From Bradyrhizobium sp. JYMT SZCCT0428 (GTDB lineage Bacteria; Pseudomonadota; Alphaproteobacteria; Rhizobiales; Xanthobacteraceae): DNA of 35,215 nt. Positions 15,320 through 22,534 of the stretch are shown here, piece after piece (positions within the stretch are counted from its first letter, which is position 1; each line of letters starts with the position of its first letter). Made by a program: the position numbers and the translations under genes. The stretch spans positions 1-35,215 of the forward strand of contig NZ_JAFCLS010000067.1 of NCBI RefSeq assembly GCF_018131075.1, given 5' to 3'. The notes beneath the pieces were generated by a model, which saw only the letters and a program-made list of their open reading frames with translations, did no database searches and was not told where the DNA came from.

Positions 15320-16549
15320 CTAGCCGCCGACGTCGCCGGTGAGAATTTCGCCGAACAGTTCCCAGCCCTCGCCCTTGAACTTCATGAGCTGCAGCTGCGA
15401 GATCGGGGCGAAGTCGGTCGCCGAGGTGTTGACCTTGACGCCGGGCAGCAAGCCGCCAAGCTCGAGGTCCTTGATGCTCGCGGCCTGCTTCATGATGTTC
15501 TCGCGCGTCAGGTTGTCACCGCAGGCTTTCAGCACGTGTACGAGGCCCTGGGCCACGGTGTAGGCGTACATGACCGACGCGTCGGCGCGGTTGGCTTCGG
15601 GGTAGTATTTGTCCAGGAACTCGTTCCAGGCCTTCATCCCCGCATCGTTCTGCCACTGCTTGTCGGTCGGATCCTTCAGGTAATTCGACGAAATGATGTC
15701 CTGCGCGTTTTCGAAGCCGGCAGGCTTGATAACGCTGCCGATCGAGGCCGAGACGTTATTGAGGAAGTGCAGCGGCTTCCAGCCGATCTCCATGTTCTTC
15801 TTGATCGCCTGCGCCGCGAATTTCGGCGTGGTGATGTTGATGAACACGTCGGCGCCGCTCGCCTTGAGCTTGACGATGTGAGAGTCGATGGTCGGCTGCG
15901 AAACCTCGAAGCTCTCCTCCATGACGATCATCGACGCCGCCTTGGCGCCAAGTCCGTCCTTCAGGCCCTTCAGGTAATCCTTGCCGTAATCGTCGTTCTG
16001 GTACAGCACGCCGATCTTGGCGTCCGGCTTGTGCTTCAGAATGTACTTTGCGTAGATGATGGTTTCGCTCTGGTAGTTGGGTTGCCAGCCAATGGTCCAG
16101 GGAAATTCCTTGGGGTCGTTCCATTTGGTCGCACCGGTGGCGACGAACAGTTGCGGCACCTTCTTCTGGTTCATGTATTTCTGGATCGCCGAGTTCGGCG
16201 GCGTGCCGAGCGGATTGAAGACGAGCAGAACTTCGTCGCTCTCCACCAGCTTGCGCACCTGCTCGACCGTCTTCGGCGGACTGTAGGCGTCGTCGTAGGA
16301 GACGAAGTTGATCTTGCGGCCGTTGATGCCGCCTTCCGCATTGATCTTCTTGAAATAGGCTTCTTCGGTCTTGCCGATCACGCCGTAGGCGGATGCGGGT
16401 CCGCTGTAGGGCATGATGTTGCCGATCTTGATTTCGGTATCGGATGCGCCGGTGTCGTATTTCTTTTGGGCAATCGCGCCGCTGCTGGTGGCGGCGAGCA
16501 ATGCGAGGGCGGCCGAAAAGGCCCCCAATCGCAAGTTGATAGCAGGCAT
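15320..16549 (-). CDS. HAAT substrate-binding protein, tandem copy 2
   Basis: A 409-residue periplasmic binding protein, the closest relative of copy 3: same length, shared ending LTGDVGG/LSGDVGG and long identical stretches such as SDEVLLVFNPLGTPPNSAIQ. The signal peptide is MPAINLRLGAFSAALALLAA with cleavage near AIA-QKKYD. The ATG at 16549 is chosen over an upstream start because GGGAGAG lies just before it and the extra N terminus would precede the signal peptide. It delivers ligand to the LivGFHM-like complex encoded upstream. It is bounded on both sides by strong terminators, so its expression can be set independently of the permease genes. Confidence 0.88.
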   Translation of the reverse strand: MPAINLRLGAFSAALALLAATSSGAIAQKKYDTGASDTEIKIGNIMPYSGPASAYGVIGKTEEAYFKKINAEGGINGRKINFVSYDDAYSPPKTVEQVRKLVESDEVLLVFNPLGTPPNSAIQKYMNQKKVPQLFVATGATKWNDPKEFPWTIGWQPNYQSETIIYAKYILKHKPDAKIGVLYQNDDYGKDYLKGLKDGLGAKAASMIVMEESFEVSQPTIDSHIVKLKASGADVFINITTPKFAAQAIKKNMEIGWKPLHFLNNVSASIGSVIKPAGFENAQDIISSNYLKDPTDKQWQNDAGMKAWNEFLDKYYPEANRADASVMYAYTVAQGLVHVLKACGDNLTRENIMKQAASIKDLELGGLLPGVKVNTSATDFAPISQLQLMKFKGEGWELFGEILTGDVGG

Positions 16550-16655
16550 GTTTTTCTCTCCCTGGAGACCACGATGAATGTGTCGTTTTTTCTTGAAGTT
16601 GGAGCACTTTGCGGCTCCTGCCGTCATTCAATACCTTTCGGTCGCGCCGGGCAAC

Positions 16656-16687
16656 AAAAAGCCCCCCGCGACGGTGTCGCGGGGGGC
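16656..16687 (-). terminator. Rho-independent terminator of binding-protein copy 1
   Basis: On the - strand a perfect 12-bp GC stem (16676-16687 with 16661-16672) and a 3-base loop are followed by TTTTTG. This is the strongest of the three and should end the livG-F-H-M-binding protein transcript. Confidence 0.9.
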
Positions 16688-16734
16688 GATATTTTAGTCT
16701 GGAGTCCCGGGCGGACTGCCCGTGACGCGGAATA

Positions 16735-17961
16735 TTAATTGCTGAGTTCGCCGCTGATGATGTCGCCGAACAGCTCCCATTTCTCGCCCTTGAACCGCTG
16801 CATCTGAAGCTGTTCGATCGGGGCGAAGTCCTTGGCTGACGTGTTGATTTTGACGCCGGGCAGCAGGGTGTCGGGCGCAAAGTCCTTCAGGCTGGCAGCC
16901 TGCTTCATCACGTTGGCGCGGGTGAGGTCGTCACCGCACATCTCCAGCACCTTTACCATGGTTTGCGCCGCGCCGTAGCCATAGACCACGGAGCCGTCGA
17001 GCTTGTTGGCTTCGGGATAATACTTGGCGAGGAATTCGTAGAACTTCTTCATGCCGGGATCATTGTCCCACTGCGCGTCCGCGCCGTCCTTGGCGTAGTT
17101 GGCCGAGAGAATGCCTTGCGCATTCTCGAAGCCCGCCGGCTTGATCACGCTGCCGACCGAGGCCGAGACGTTGGAGACGATGTGCAGCGGCCTCCATTCG
17201 ACTTCGGCGATCTTCTTGATCGCCTGGGCGGCGAACTTCGGCGTCGTGATGCTGATGAAGACGTCGGCGCCGGTGGCTTTCAGCTTGACGATGTGGGAGT
17301 CGATTGACGGCTCCGATGTCTCATAGCTTTCCTCGGCGACGATCATCGACGCTTTGGCACCGAGGCCGTCCTTCAGGCCCTTGAGGTAATCCTTGCCGAA
17401 GTCGTCGTTCTGATAAAACACCGCGATCTTGGCATCCGGCTTTTCCTTCATCAGGAACTTGGCATAGATCCGCGCTTCGCTCTGATAGCTGGGCTGCCAG
17501 CCGATCGTCCAGGGGAAGTCCTTCGGCTCGTTCCATTTGGTGGCGCCGGTCGCGACGAACAGCTGCGGTACCTTCTTCGAGTTGAGGTACTTCTGGATCG
17601 CGGAATTGGACGGCGTGCCGAGCGGATTGAACACCACAAGCACTTCGTCGCTCTCGACCAGCTTGCGGGCCTGCTCGACGGCCTTCGGCGGGCTGTAGCT
17701 GTCGTCGTAGCTGACGAAAGTGATCTTGCGGCCGTTGATGCCGCCTTCCGCGTTGATCTTCTTGAAGTAGGCCTCTTCGGTCTTGCCGATCACGCCGTAG
17801 GCGGACGCGGGTCCGCTATAGGGCATGATGTTGCCGATCTTGATTTCGGTATCGGACGCGCCGGCGTCGTACTTCTTCTGGGCGAGGGCACTGCCGCTGA
17901 CGGCAATAGAGGCGATGAGCGCCGTCGCGAAGGCGGCGCTTCTTGTTGTCGAAAGCATCAT
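16735..17961 (-). CDS. HAAT substrate-binding protein, tandem copy 1 (permease-linked)
   Basis: A 408-residue LivK-like periplasmic binding protein with a signal peptide (cleavage near ALA-QKKYD) and mature start GASDTEIKIGNIMPYSGP. It is the most divergent of the three, especially in the C-terminal half, and ends in ELSN instead of DVGG. It begins 30 bp after the LivM-like stop and so is probably cotranscribed with the permease genes, making it the default partner of the complex. The likely ligand is a fatty or dicarboxylic acid, inferred from the divergent pim-like genes and recalled R. palustris relatives. Two adjacent ATG codons mark the start; the ribosome site is weak. Confidence 0.88.
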   Translation of the reverse strand: MMLSTTRSAAFATALIASIAVSGSALAQKKYDAGASDTEIKIGNIMPYSGPASAYGVIGKTEEAYFKKINAEGGINGRKITFVSYDDSYSPPKAVEQARKLVESDEVLVVFNPLGTPSNSAIQKYLNSKKVPQLFVATGATKWNEPKDFPWTIGWQPSYQSEARIYAKFLMKEKPDAKIAVFYQNDDFGKDYLKGLKDGLGAKASMIVAEESYETSEPSIDSHIVKLKATGADVFISITTPKFAAQAIKKIAEVEWRPLHIVSNVSASVGSVIKPAGFENAQGILSANYAKDGADAQWDNDPGMKKFYEFLAKYYPEANKLDGSVVYGYGAAQTMVKVLEMCGDDLTRANVMKQAASLKDFAPDTLLPGVKINTSAKDFAPIEQLQMQRFKGEKWELFGDIISGELSN

Positions 17962-17991
17962 TATTTCAGGTTTCCGGATTCGAGTTTGAGG

Positions 17992-19014
17992 TTAGTTTTT
18001 CTTGGTCAGTTTGCCGAGCAAATGCTGGGCAACCATTGCGACCTGCCTTGCGCCGTGCGGCACCAGGAAGATGACAAGGAACAGCAGCACGCCGAACACG
18101 GCGCCGGAGAGGCCCTTGGAGATGCTCTCGGCGATGTTGGGCACGAAGATGATGAACGCGGCGCCGACGAACGAGCCCGGCAGCCAGCCCACGCCGCCGA
18201 CCACCATGCCGAGGAACAGCGCGATGGCGAGGTTGATCGTGTAGCTGTCGGGCGCCACGAACGCCACGACGATGGCGCTGAGCCCGCCGGCAATACCGGT
18301 GATGCCCGCGGACACGCCGAAGGCGAGCGTCTTGTACTGCGCGACGTCGACGCCCATGGCCGAGGCCGCGATCTCATTGTCGCGGATCGACATGAAGGCG
18401 CGGCCCGAGCGCGAGCGCAGCAGGTTGATCGACCCGATATAGATCGCCAGCGAGATCGCCAGTGTGAAGTAATAGAGCCACTTGTCCTGTCCGATCGGCA
18501 GGCCGAACGGCGCATCGGGTTTCATGACGGTGAGGCCCTGCACGCCGCCGGTCCAAGCCTCGAGGAAATGCAGTTTCAGGAGCTGCGGCATGGCGACCGC
18601 CAGCGCGAAGGTGGCGAGCGCCAGGTAGATGCCGGAAAGCCGCAAGGCGGGCTTGCCGAACAGATAGCCGGCGCCGAACGACACCAGCCCCGCGATCGGC
18701 AGCGTCAGCGCGTAGTTCACGTTGGCGACTTCCATCAGGACCGCCGACGTATAGGCACCGAGCGCGTAGAACGCGCTCTGGCCGAGCGAGAACTGACCGC
18801 TTCCGCCGGTCAGGATGTTGAGCGCCAGCACCGCGATCCCATAGATCATGACCATCGTCATCTGGAAGACGACGAAGTTCTTCACGAATATAGGGGTAAC
18901 GAGCAACGCGGCCAGGATCACCAGCGAGGTGCCGGTGCCCAGCGTCATGGCGCGCTTCGGAACGGCCTCGACGGCCGGGGCTTCTGTAACGGCGTCTTCT
19001 GCAGCTGCGCTCAT
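17992..19014 (-). CDS. livM: HAAT ABC transporter permease, LivM-like
   Basis: A 340-residue inner-membrane permease with about nine hydrophobic segments. The LivM core ILTGGSGQFSLGQSAFYALGAYTSA is split here as NILTGGSGQFSLGQ and AFYALGAYTS near residues 70-95, and RSRSGRAFMSIRDNEIAASA near 215 is the cytoplasmic loop that contacts the ATPase. The first 25 residues are an acidic/alanine cytoplasmic tail. It begins 2 bp after the LivH-like gene and is followed by the first binding-protein gene after 30 bp, so it belongs to the same operon. Unlike its counterpart at 6535-8304 it has no fused ATPase. Confidence 0.92.
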   Translation of the reverse strand: MSAAAEDAVTEAPAVEAVPKRAMTLGTGTSLVILAALLVTPIFVKNFVVFQMTMVMIYGIAVLALNILTGGSGQFSLGQSAFYALGAYTSAVLMEVANVNYALTLPIAGLVSFGAGYLFGKPALRLSGIYLALATFALAVAMPQLLKLHFLEAWTGGVQGLTVMKPDAPFGLPIGQDKWLYYFTLAISLAIYIGSINLLRSRSGRAFMSIRDNEIAASAMGVDVAQYKTLAFGVSAGITGIAGGLSAIVVAFVAPDSYTINLAIALFLGMVVGGVGWLPGSFVGAAFIIFVPNIAESISKGLSGAVFGVLLFLVIFLVPHGARQVAMVAQHLLGKLTKKN

Positions 19015-19016
19015 GA

Positions 19017-19895
19017 TCAGACTCGCTTGACGATGGCTCGGCCGAAGAGACCGGCAGGTTTGAAGACCAGGACGGTGATGATCAGCGCAAGCGCGATCGG
19101 CAGTTTCAGTTCATTGCCCACGCCGGGGATGTAGGTGCCGGCGAGGTTCTCGAAGACACCGACCAGGAAGCCGCCGATGACGGCGCCAAGCGGCGAGGAA
19201 AGCCCGCCGAGCACGGCGGCGGCGAAACCGTAAACCAGGACGCCGCCCATCATGTTCGGTTCGAGGAACACGACCGGGGCGATCAGGATGCCGGCGACGG
19301 CGCCGATCGCGGATGCCATGCCCCAGCCCAGCGCGATCATCCAGGAGGTGTTGACGCCGACCAGCCGCGCCGATTCCGGCAACGCCGCAGCCGCGCGCAT
19401 CGCAAGGCCAATCCGGGTGAATTGGAAGAACAAGTAGAGCCCGATCAGCATCAGGAGAGTGACTCCGATCATCCCGGCCTGGTGGGTCGAGATCAGCTGG
19501 CTGCCGAGGAAGGGTGAGGATCCGAAAGGCGTCGGATACTGCTTGATGGTAAAATCCCAGATCAGGCCGGCGATCGAGTTGACGATGGCGAACAGGGCGA
19601 TGAAGCCTGCGACGTTGGTCAGGACCGGGGCCTTGGCCAGCGGCTTGAACAGCACCCGCTCGATGAGGATGCCGCCGGCAAAGGAGATGATCAGCGTGGC
19701 CAGGAAGGCCCACCAGTACGGTATGCCCCACTGCATCAGCTGCCAGGAGATGAAGGTCGAGAACATCGCCATTTCGCCCTGGGCGAAATTCAGATGGTCG
19801 ATCGCCTGGTAGATCATGACCACCGCGAGCGCCATACAGGCATAGATCGCGCCTGTGGCGACGCCGGCCAGGACTTGGTTGGTAAGTAGTTCCAC
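19017..19895 (-). CDS. livH: HAAT ABC transporter permease, LivH-like
   Basis: A 292-residue inner-membrane permease of usual LivH length. The N-terminal stretch GVATGAIYACMALAVVMIYQ and the motif LNFAQGEMAMFSTF are hallmarks, and the late GLSSPLGAVIGGFLVGVFEN loop is the family's ATPase-contact region. It pairs with the LivM-like protein to form the channel. The gene starts 11 bp after the LivF-like stop and runs 2 bp short of the LivM-like start, inside a tight - strand operon. Its ligand range is set by the binding proteins downstream and inferred to be fatty or dicarboxylic acids. Confidence 0.92.
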   Translation of the reverse strand: MELLTNQVLAGVATGAIYACMALAVVMIYQAIDHLNFAQGEMAMFSTFISWQLMQWGIPYWWAFLATLIISFAGGILIERVLFKPLAKAPVLTNVAGFIALFAIVNSIAGLIWDFTIKQYPTPFGSSPFLGSQLISTHQAGMIGVTLLMLIGLYLFFQFTRIGLAMRAAAALPESARLVGVNTSWMIALGWGMASAIGAVAGILIAPVVFLEPNMMGGVLVYGFAAAVLGGLSSPLGAVIGGFLVGVFENLAGTYIPGVGNELKLPIALALIITVLVFKPAGLFGRAIVKRV

Positions 19896-19906
19896 GGCCG
19901 TACCCC

Positions 19907-20620
19907 TCAGTAGCCCAGATAGGATTTGCGGACGTCTTCGTTGCTCGCGATTTCCTTCGCGTTCCCCGACATCACGATTTTTCCGGTTTCGATCACATAG
20001 GCCTGGTCGGCGAGCTCCAGCGCCAGTTGCGCGTTCTGCTCCACCACCAGAATGGTAACCTTGTCCTCACGGTTGATCTTACCGAGGATCTTGAACAGGT
20101 CGCGCACGATCAGGGGCGCGAGACCGAATGACGGCTCGTCCAGCAGCATCAGCCGCGGCCGCAACATCAGCGCACGCGCGACCGCGAGCATTTGCTGTTC
20201 GCCGCCCGACAGTGTTCCGGCCTGCTGGGTATGGCGTTCCTTCAGCACCGGGAAATGCGCGTACATGCGCTCGATGTCGGAAACAATGTTCTTGGAGTCG
20301 CTGCGCGTGATGGCGCCGAGCTGCAGATTCTCTTCCACCGTCATGGTGGTGAAGGTGCCGCGGCCCTGTGGCACATGCGCAATGCCGAGACGGACGACGT
20401 TTTCTGTCGAGCGGCCGGAGAGCGACTTGCCCTCGAACTCGATCGCGCCGGTGGAGCGCACCATGTTGCAGATCGCCCGCAGGGTGGTGGTCTTGCCGGC
20501 GCCGTTGGCGCCGAGCAGGGTGGTCAGGCTGCCCTCGTTGAGGGCAAAGGACAGGCCATGGAGCGCCTGGACCTGGCCGTAATAGGCCCGCAAATCCTTG
20601 ACGTTGAGCATCGCGGTCAT
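19907..20620 (-). CDS. livF: HAAT ABC transporter ATPase, LivF-like
   Basis: A 237-residue cytoplasmic ATPase. Walker A is GANGAGKTT near residue 37, the signature is TLSGGEQQMLAVARALM, Walker B is RLMLLDEPSFGLAP and the switch reads LVVEQNAQLALELADQ. These are LivF features. It forms the ATPase pair with the LivG-like protein, whose stop overlaps its start by 4 bp. It is distinct from the LivF-like gene at 5807-6538, so the window carries two full transporter sets and not a split one. Confidence 0.92.
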   Translation of the reverse strand: MTAMLNVKDLRAYYGQVQALHGLSFALNEGSLTTLLGANGAGKTTTLRAICNMVRSTGAIEFEGKSLSGRSTENVVRLGIAHVPQGRGTFTTMTVEENLQLGAITRSDSKNIVSDIERMYAHFPVLKERHTQQAGTLSGGEQQMLAVARALMLRPRLMLLDEPSFGLAPLIVRDLFKILGKINREDKVTILVVEQNAQLALELADQAYVIETGKIVMSGNAKEIASNEDVRKSYLGY

Positions 20621-21417
20621 TGGTCGTCCTTGCTCCCCAGATAGGCTTTGATGACATCCGGGTCGGCCTGGACCTGGGCCGGGGTTCCTTCGGCCAGCTT
20701 GCGGCCGAAGTTGAGTGCGACGACATGGTCGGCGATCGACATGACAAGACCCATGTGATGTTCGACCAGCAGCACGGTCATATGGCGATCGTCGCGAATG
20801 CGGCGGATCAGATCGCCGAGTACGTGAACTTCTTCGTGGTTGAGACCGCCGGCGGGCTCGTCGAGCAGCAGGATCTTCGGATCGGCGGCCAGCGCACGCG
20901 CCAGCTCGACGCGCTTCTGGGTGCCGAATGGCAGGCCGGATACCACGGTATGCGCGACGTCACCGAGATCCAGATAATCGAGGATCTCATGAACCTTCCT
21001 GTTGATCTCGGTTTCGCCGCGGCGAACCCAGGCGAGCTTGAGCGAATCCGAGATGATGTCGCTGGAGGAGCGCGAGTGGCAGCCGACGCGAACGTTGTCC
21101 ATCACCGAGAGATTGGGAAACAGCGCGACGTTCTGGAAAGTGCGCCCGATGCCGATCTCGGCGATCTTGTGCGCTGGCCGCGTCAGGATGCTGGCGCCTT
21201 CCATCAGGATGTCGCCGGTGCTCGGCTGATAAAGCCTGGAAAGGCAATTGAAGAGCGTTGTCTTGCCGGCGCCGTTCGGTCCGATCAGGCCGAGGATGGC
21301 GCCCTTGTGCATGTCAAAGGACACACCATTCAACGCGATGATGCCGCCGAACACGACGCTGACGTCGCGAACCGCAAGCAAGGGAGCATTTCCCTGCGCG
21401 AGCTGTGCCTGCGTCAT
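20617..21417 (-). CDS. livG: HAAT ABC transporter ATPase, LivG-like
   Basis: A 266-residue cytoplasmic ATPase and first gene of the transporter operon. Walker A is GPNGAGKTT near residue 44, the signature region reads LPFGTQKRVELARALA (LPFG replacing LSGG, normal for LivG), Walker B is KILLLDEPAGGLNHEE and the ending is DPDVIKAYLGSKDD. The ATG at 21417 is 93 bp past the IclR stop. That gap contains three 12-bp tandem repeats but no clear promoter boxes, so the operon may be read through from the IclR gene. Confidence 0.92.
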   Translation of the reverse strand: MTQAQLAQGNAPLLAVRDVSVVFGGIIALNGVSFDMHKGAILGLIGPNGAGKTTLFNCLSRLYQPSTGDILMEGASILTRPAHKIAEIGIGRTFQNVALFPNLSVMDNVRVGCHSRSSSDIISDSLKLAWVRRGETEINRKVHEILDYLDLGDVAHTVVSGLPFGTQKRVELARALAADPKILLLDEPAGGLNHEEVHVLGDLIRRIRDDRHMTVLLVEHHMGLVMSIADHVVALNFGRKLAEGTPAQVQADPDVIKAYLGSKDDQ

Positions 21418-21432
21418 CGCGTCCCGCCCAAA

Positions 21433-21468
21433 TGACTCATAGAGTGACTCATGGAGTAACTCACGGAG
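21433..21468. repeat. Three tandem 12-bp repeats upstream of livG
   Basis: TGACTCATAGAG, TGACTCATGGAG and TAACTCACGGAG follow one another without gaps in the 93-bp IclR-livG spacer, starting 16 bp before the livG ATG on the - strand. Three copies near a helical period could seat a regulator, or affect ribosome access since they are so near the start. Function unknown. Confidence 0.7.
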
Positions 21469-21510
21469 CGGGAATGACCGCGCGAAAACCTGCGCCGGTC
21501 ATGATGATGA

Positions 21511-22374
21511 CTACCTGATCCCCTCGACCACACGTGCAACTTTCCCTCCTGCTTTCAATTTCTTGTTCTCTTCTTTTTTGGATTGCGGGGCTGCGCCGCC
21601 CAGCGCCGCCTCGATGTTCCTTACCATCGTCACAAGGCGAGGTCCAATGTCGTTGATCAAGCGATCTTCCGTGAAACGGAAAGCGGGCGCGCCACAATTG
21701 AAGGCATACGGTCCGGTTCCATCGCTGAGCTTCAACGCGACGCCTACCGCGTGCACATCGTCTTGCCATTCGCCTGCGGAGATCGTGAATCCCTGACGCG
21801 CCACCATTTCGCCCGCGCGTTCGATGCCGTCGCGCATCCGGGCCCAGCGGCTGCCGTAATGATCGCGCAGTTCGCGCAACAAAGCGGCACGCTCGTCATC
21901 GGGCAGCGCCCAGATATAGGCACGTCCCATCGCGGTGGTCGCGATCGGTACCCGCGAACCGACGTCGAGCTGCACGCCAAGCAAGCCGGTCCGGCTCTGG
22001 CCGAAATAGATCATGCTGTGACGGTCGCGGCCGCCGACCGCAACCGCGCCGCCGGTCTCGCGCATCAGCGCTTCACGGTAGGGTTCGGACAAATGCCGAA
22101 CGCCGAGATTGGCGAGCGCGGCATACCCCAGGGCCATGGCTGATGGCGCGAGCTGATACTTTTCGAACCGCGGAACGGGTGTAAGATAGCCCAGCTTGGT
22201 CAAGGTGTAGGTCAGCCGGGAAATGGTTGGCTTCGGCAATTTAGTACGGGCAGCGATCTCTTGATTGCCGAGAAGCCCGTCGTTGGGTTGGAATGCGCGC
22301 AACACATCAAGTCCGCGGGAGAGCGCGACGACGAAGCTGCGGTCAGTCGCCGCTTTCTTCCCTGGACGTTTCAT
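21511..22374 (-). CDS. IclR-family transcriptional regulator of the dicarboxylate locus
   Basis: A 287-residue IclR protein from the chosen ATG at 22374 (MKRPGKKAATDRSF). A longer frame exists, but its extra 44 residues run through the divergent spacer and the candidate operator, so I reject it. The N-terminal winged helix holds NQEIAARTKLPKPTISRLTY as helix-turn-helix, and the rest is the effector-binding domain typical of the family. IclR proteins often sense an intermediate of the pathway they flank. Its position between the transporter operon (same strand) and the divergent pim-like operon suggests it controls both. The C-terminal tail KKEENKKLKAGGKVARVV is unusually basic and extends past the normal domain end. 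Confidence 0.88.
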   Translation of the reverse strand: MKRPGKKAATDRSFVVALSRGLDVLRAFQPNDGLLGNQEIAARTKLPKPTISRLTYTLTKLGYLTPVPRFEKYQLAPSAMALGYAALANLGVRHLSEPYREALMRETGGAVAVGGRDRHSMIYFGQSRTGLLGVQLDVGSRVPIATTAMGRAYIWALPDDERAALLRELRDHYGSRWARMRDGIERAGEMVARQGFTISAGEWQDDVHAVGVALKLSDGTGPYAFNCGAPAFRFTEDRLINDIGPRLVTMVRNIEAALGGAAPQSKKEENKKLKAGGKVARVVEGIR

Positions 22375-22397
22375 TGCTTGCTGCTTTACCGAGCTCG

Positions 22398-22426
22398 TTG
22401 ACAAGGGACGTGCTTCAAAATAACCC
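22398..22426 (+). promoter_or_regulatory. Probable promoter of the pimF-like operon
   Basis: TTGACA (22398-22403) and TAACCC (22421-22426) are separated by 17 bases. The perfect palindrome at 22449-22467 lies just downstream, where a bound protein would block the start of transcription. A second TTGACA on the - strand (22436-22431) has no good -10 partner but might serve the IclR gene. Confidence 0.5.
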
Positions 22427-22448
22427 TCCGTGTCAAGATGTGGAATTG

Positions 22449-22467
22449 AATTTCGCAGTGCGAAATT
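22449..22467. promoter_or_regulatory. Candidate IclR operator
   Basis: AATTTCGCA, one base, TGCGAAATT: a perfect 19-bp palindrome in the divergent iclR/pimF spacer. IclR-family sites are often such TTTCGCA/TGCGAAA-type palindromes. No second copy was found near livG. Confidence 0.6.
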
Positions 22468-22534
22468 GAAAAAATCGTAGCCACTCAACACAAGTTCGAT
22501 TGGCATACAAGAACAAGGATCAAGGGAGAGTCCC

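Noticed and set aside
15536..19134. Long + strand frames opposite the binding-protein and LivM-like genes
   Set aside because: Shadows of clearly coding - strand genes.
21432..21518. Mini-frame on the + strand over the 12-bp repeats (MTHRVTHGVTHG...)
   Set aside because: It follows simply from the 12-bp period being a multiple of three; there is no ribosome site.
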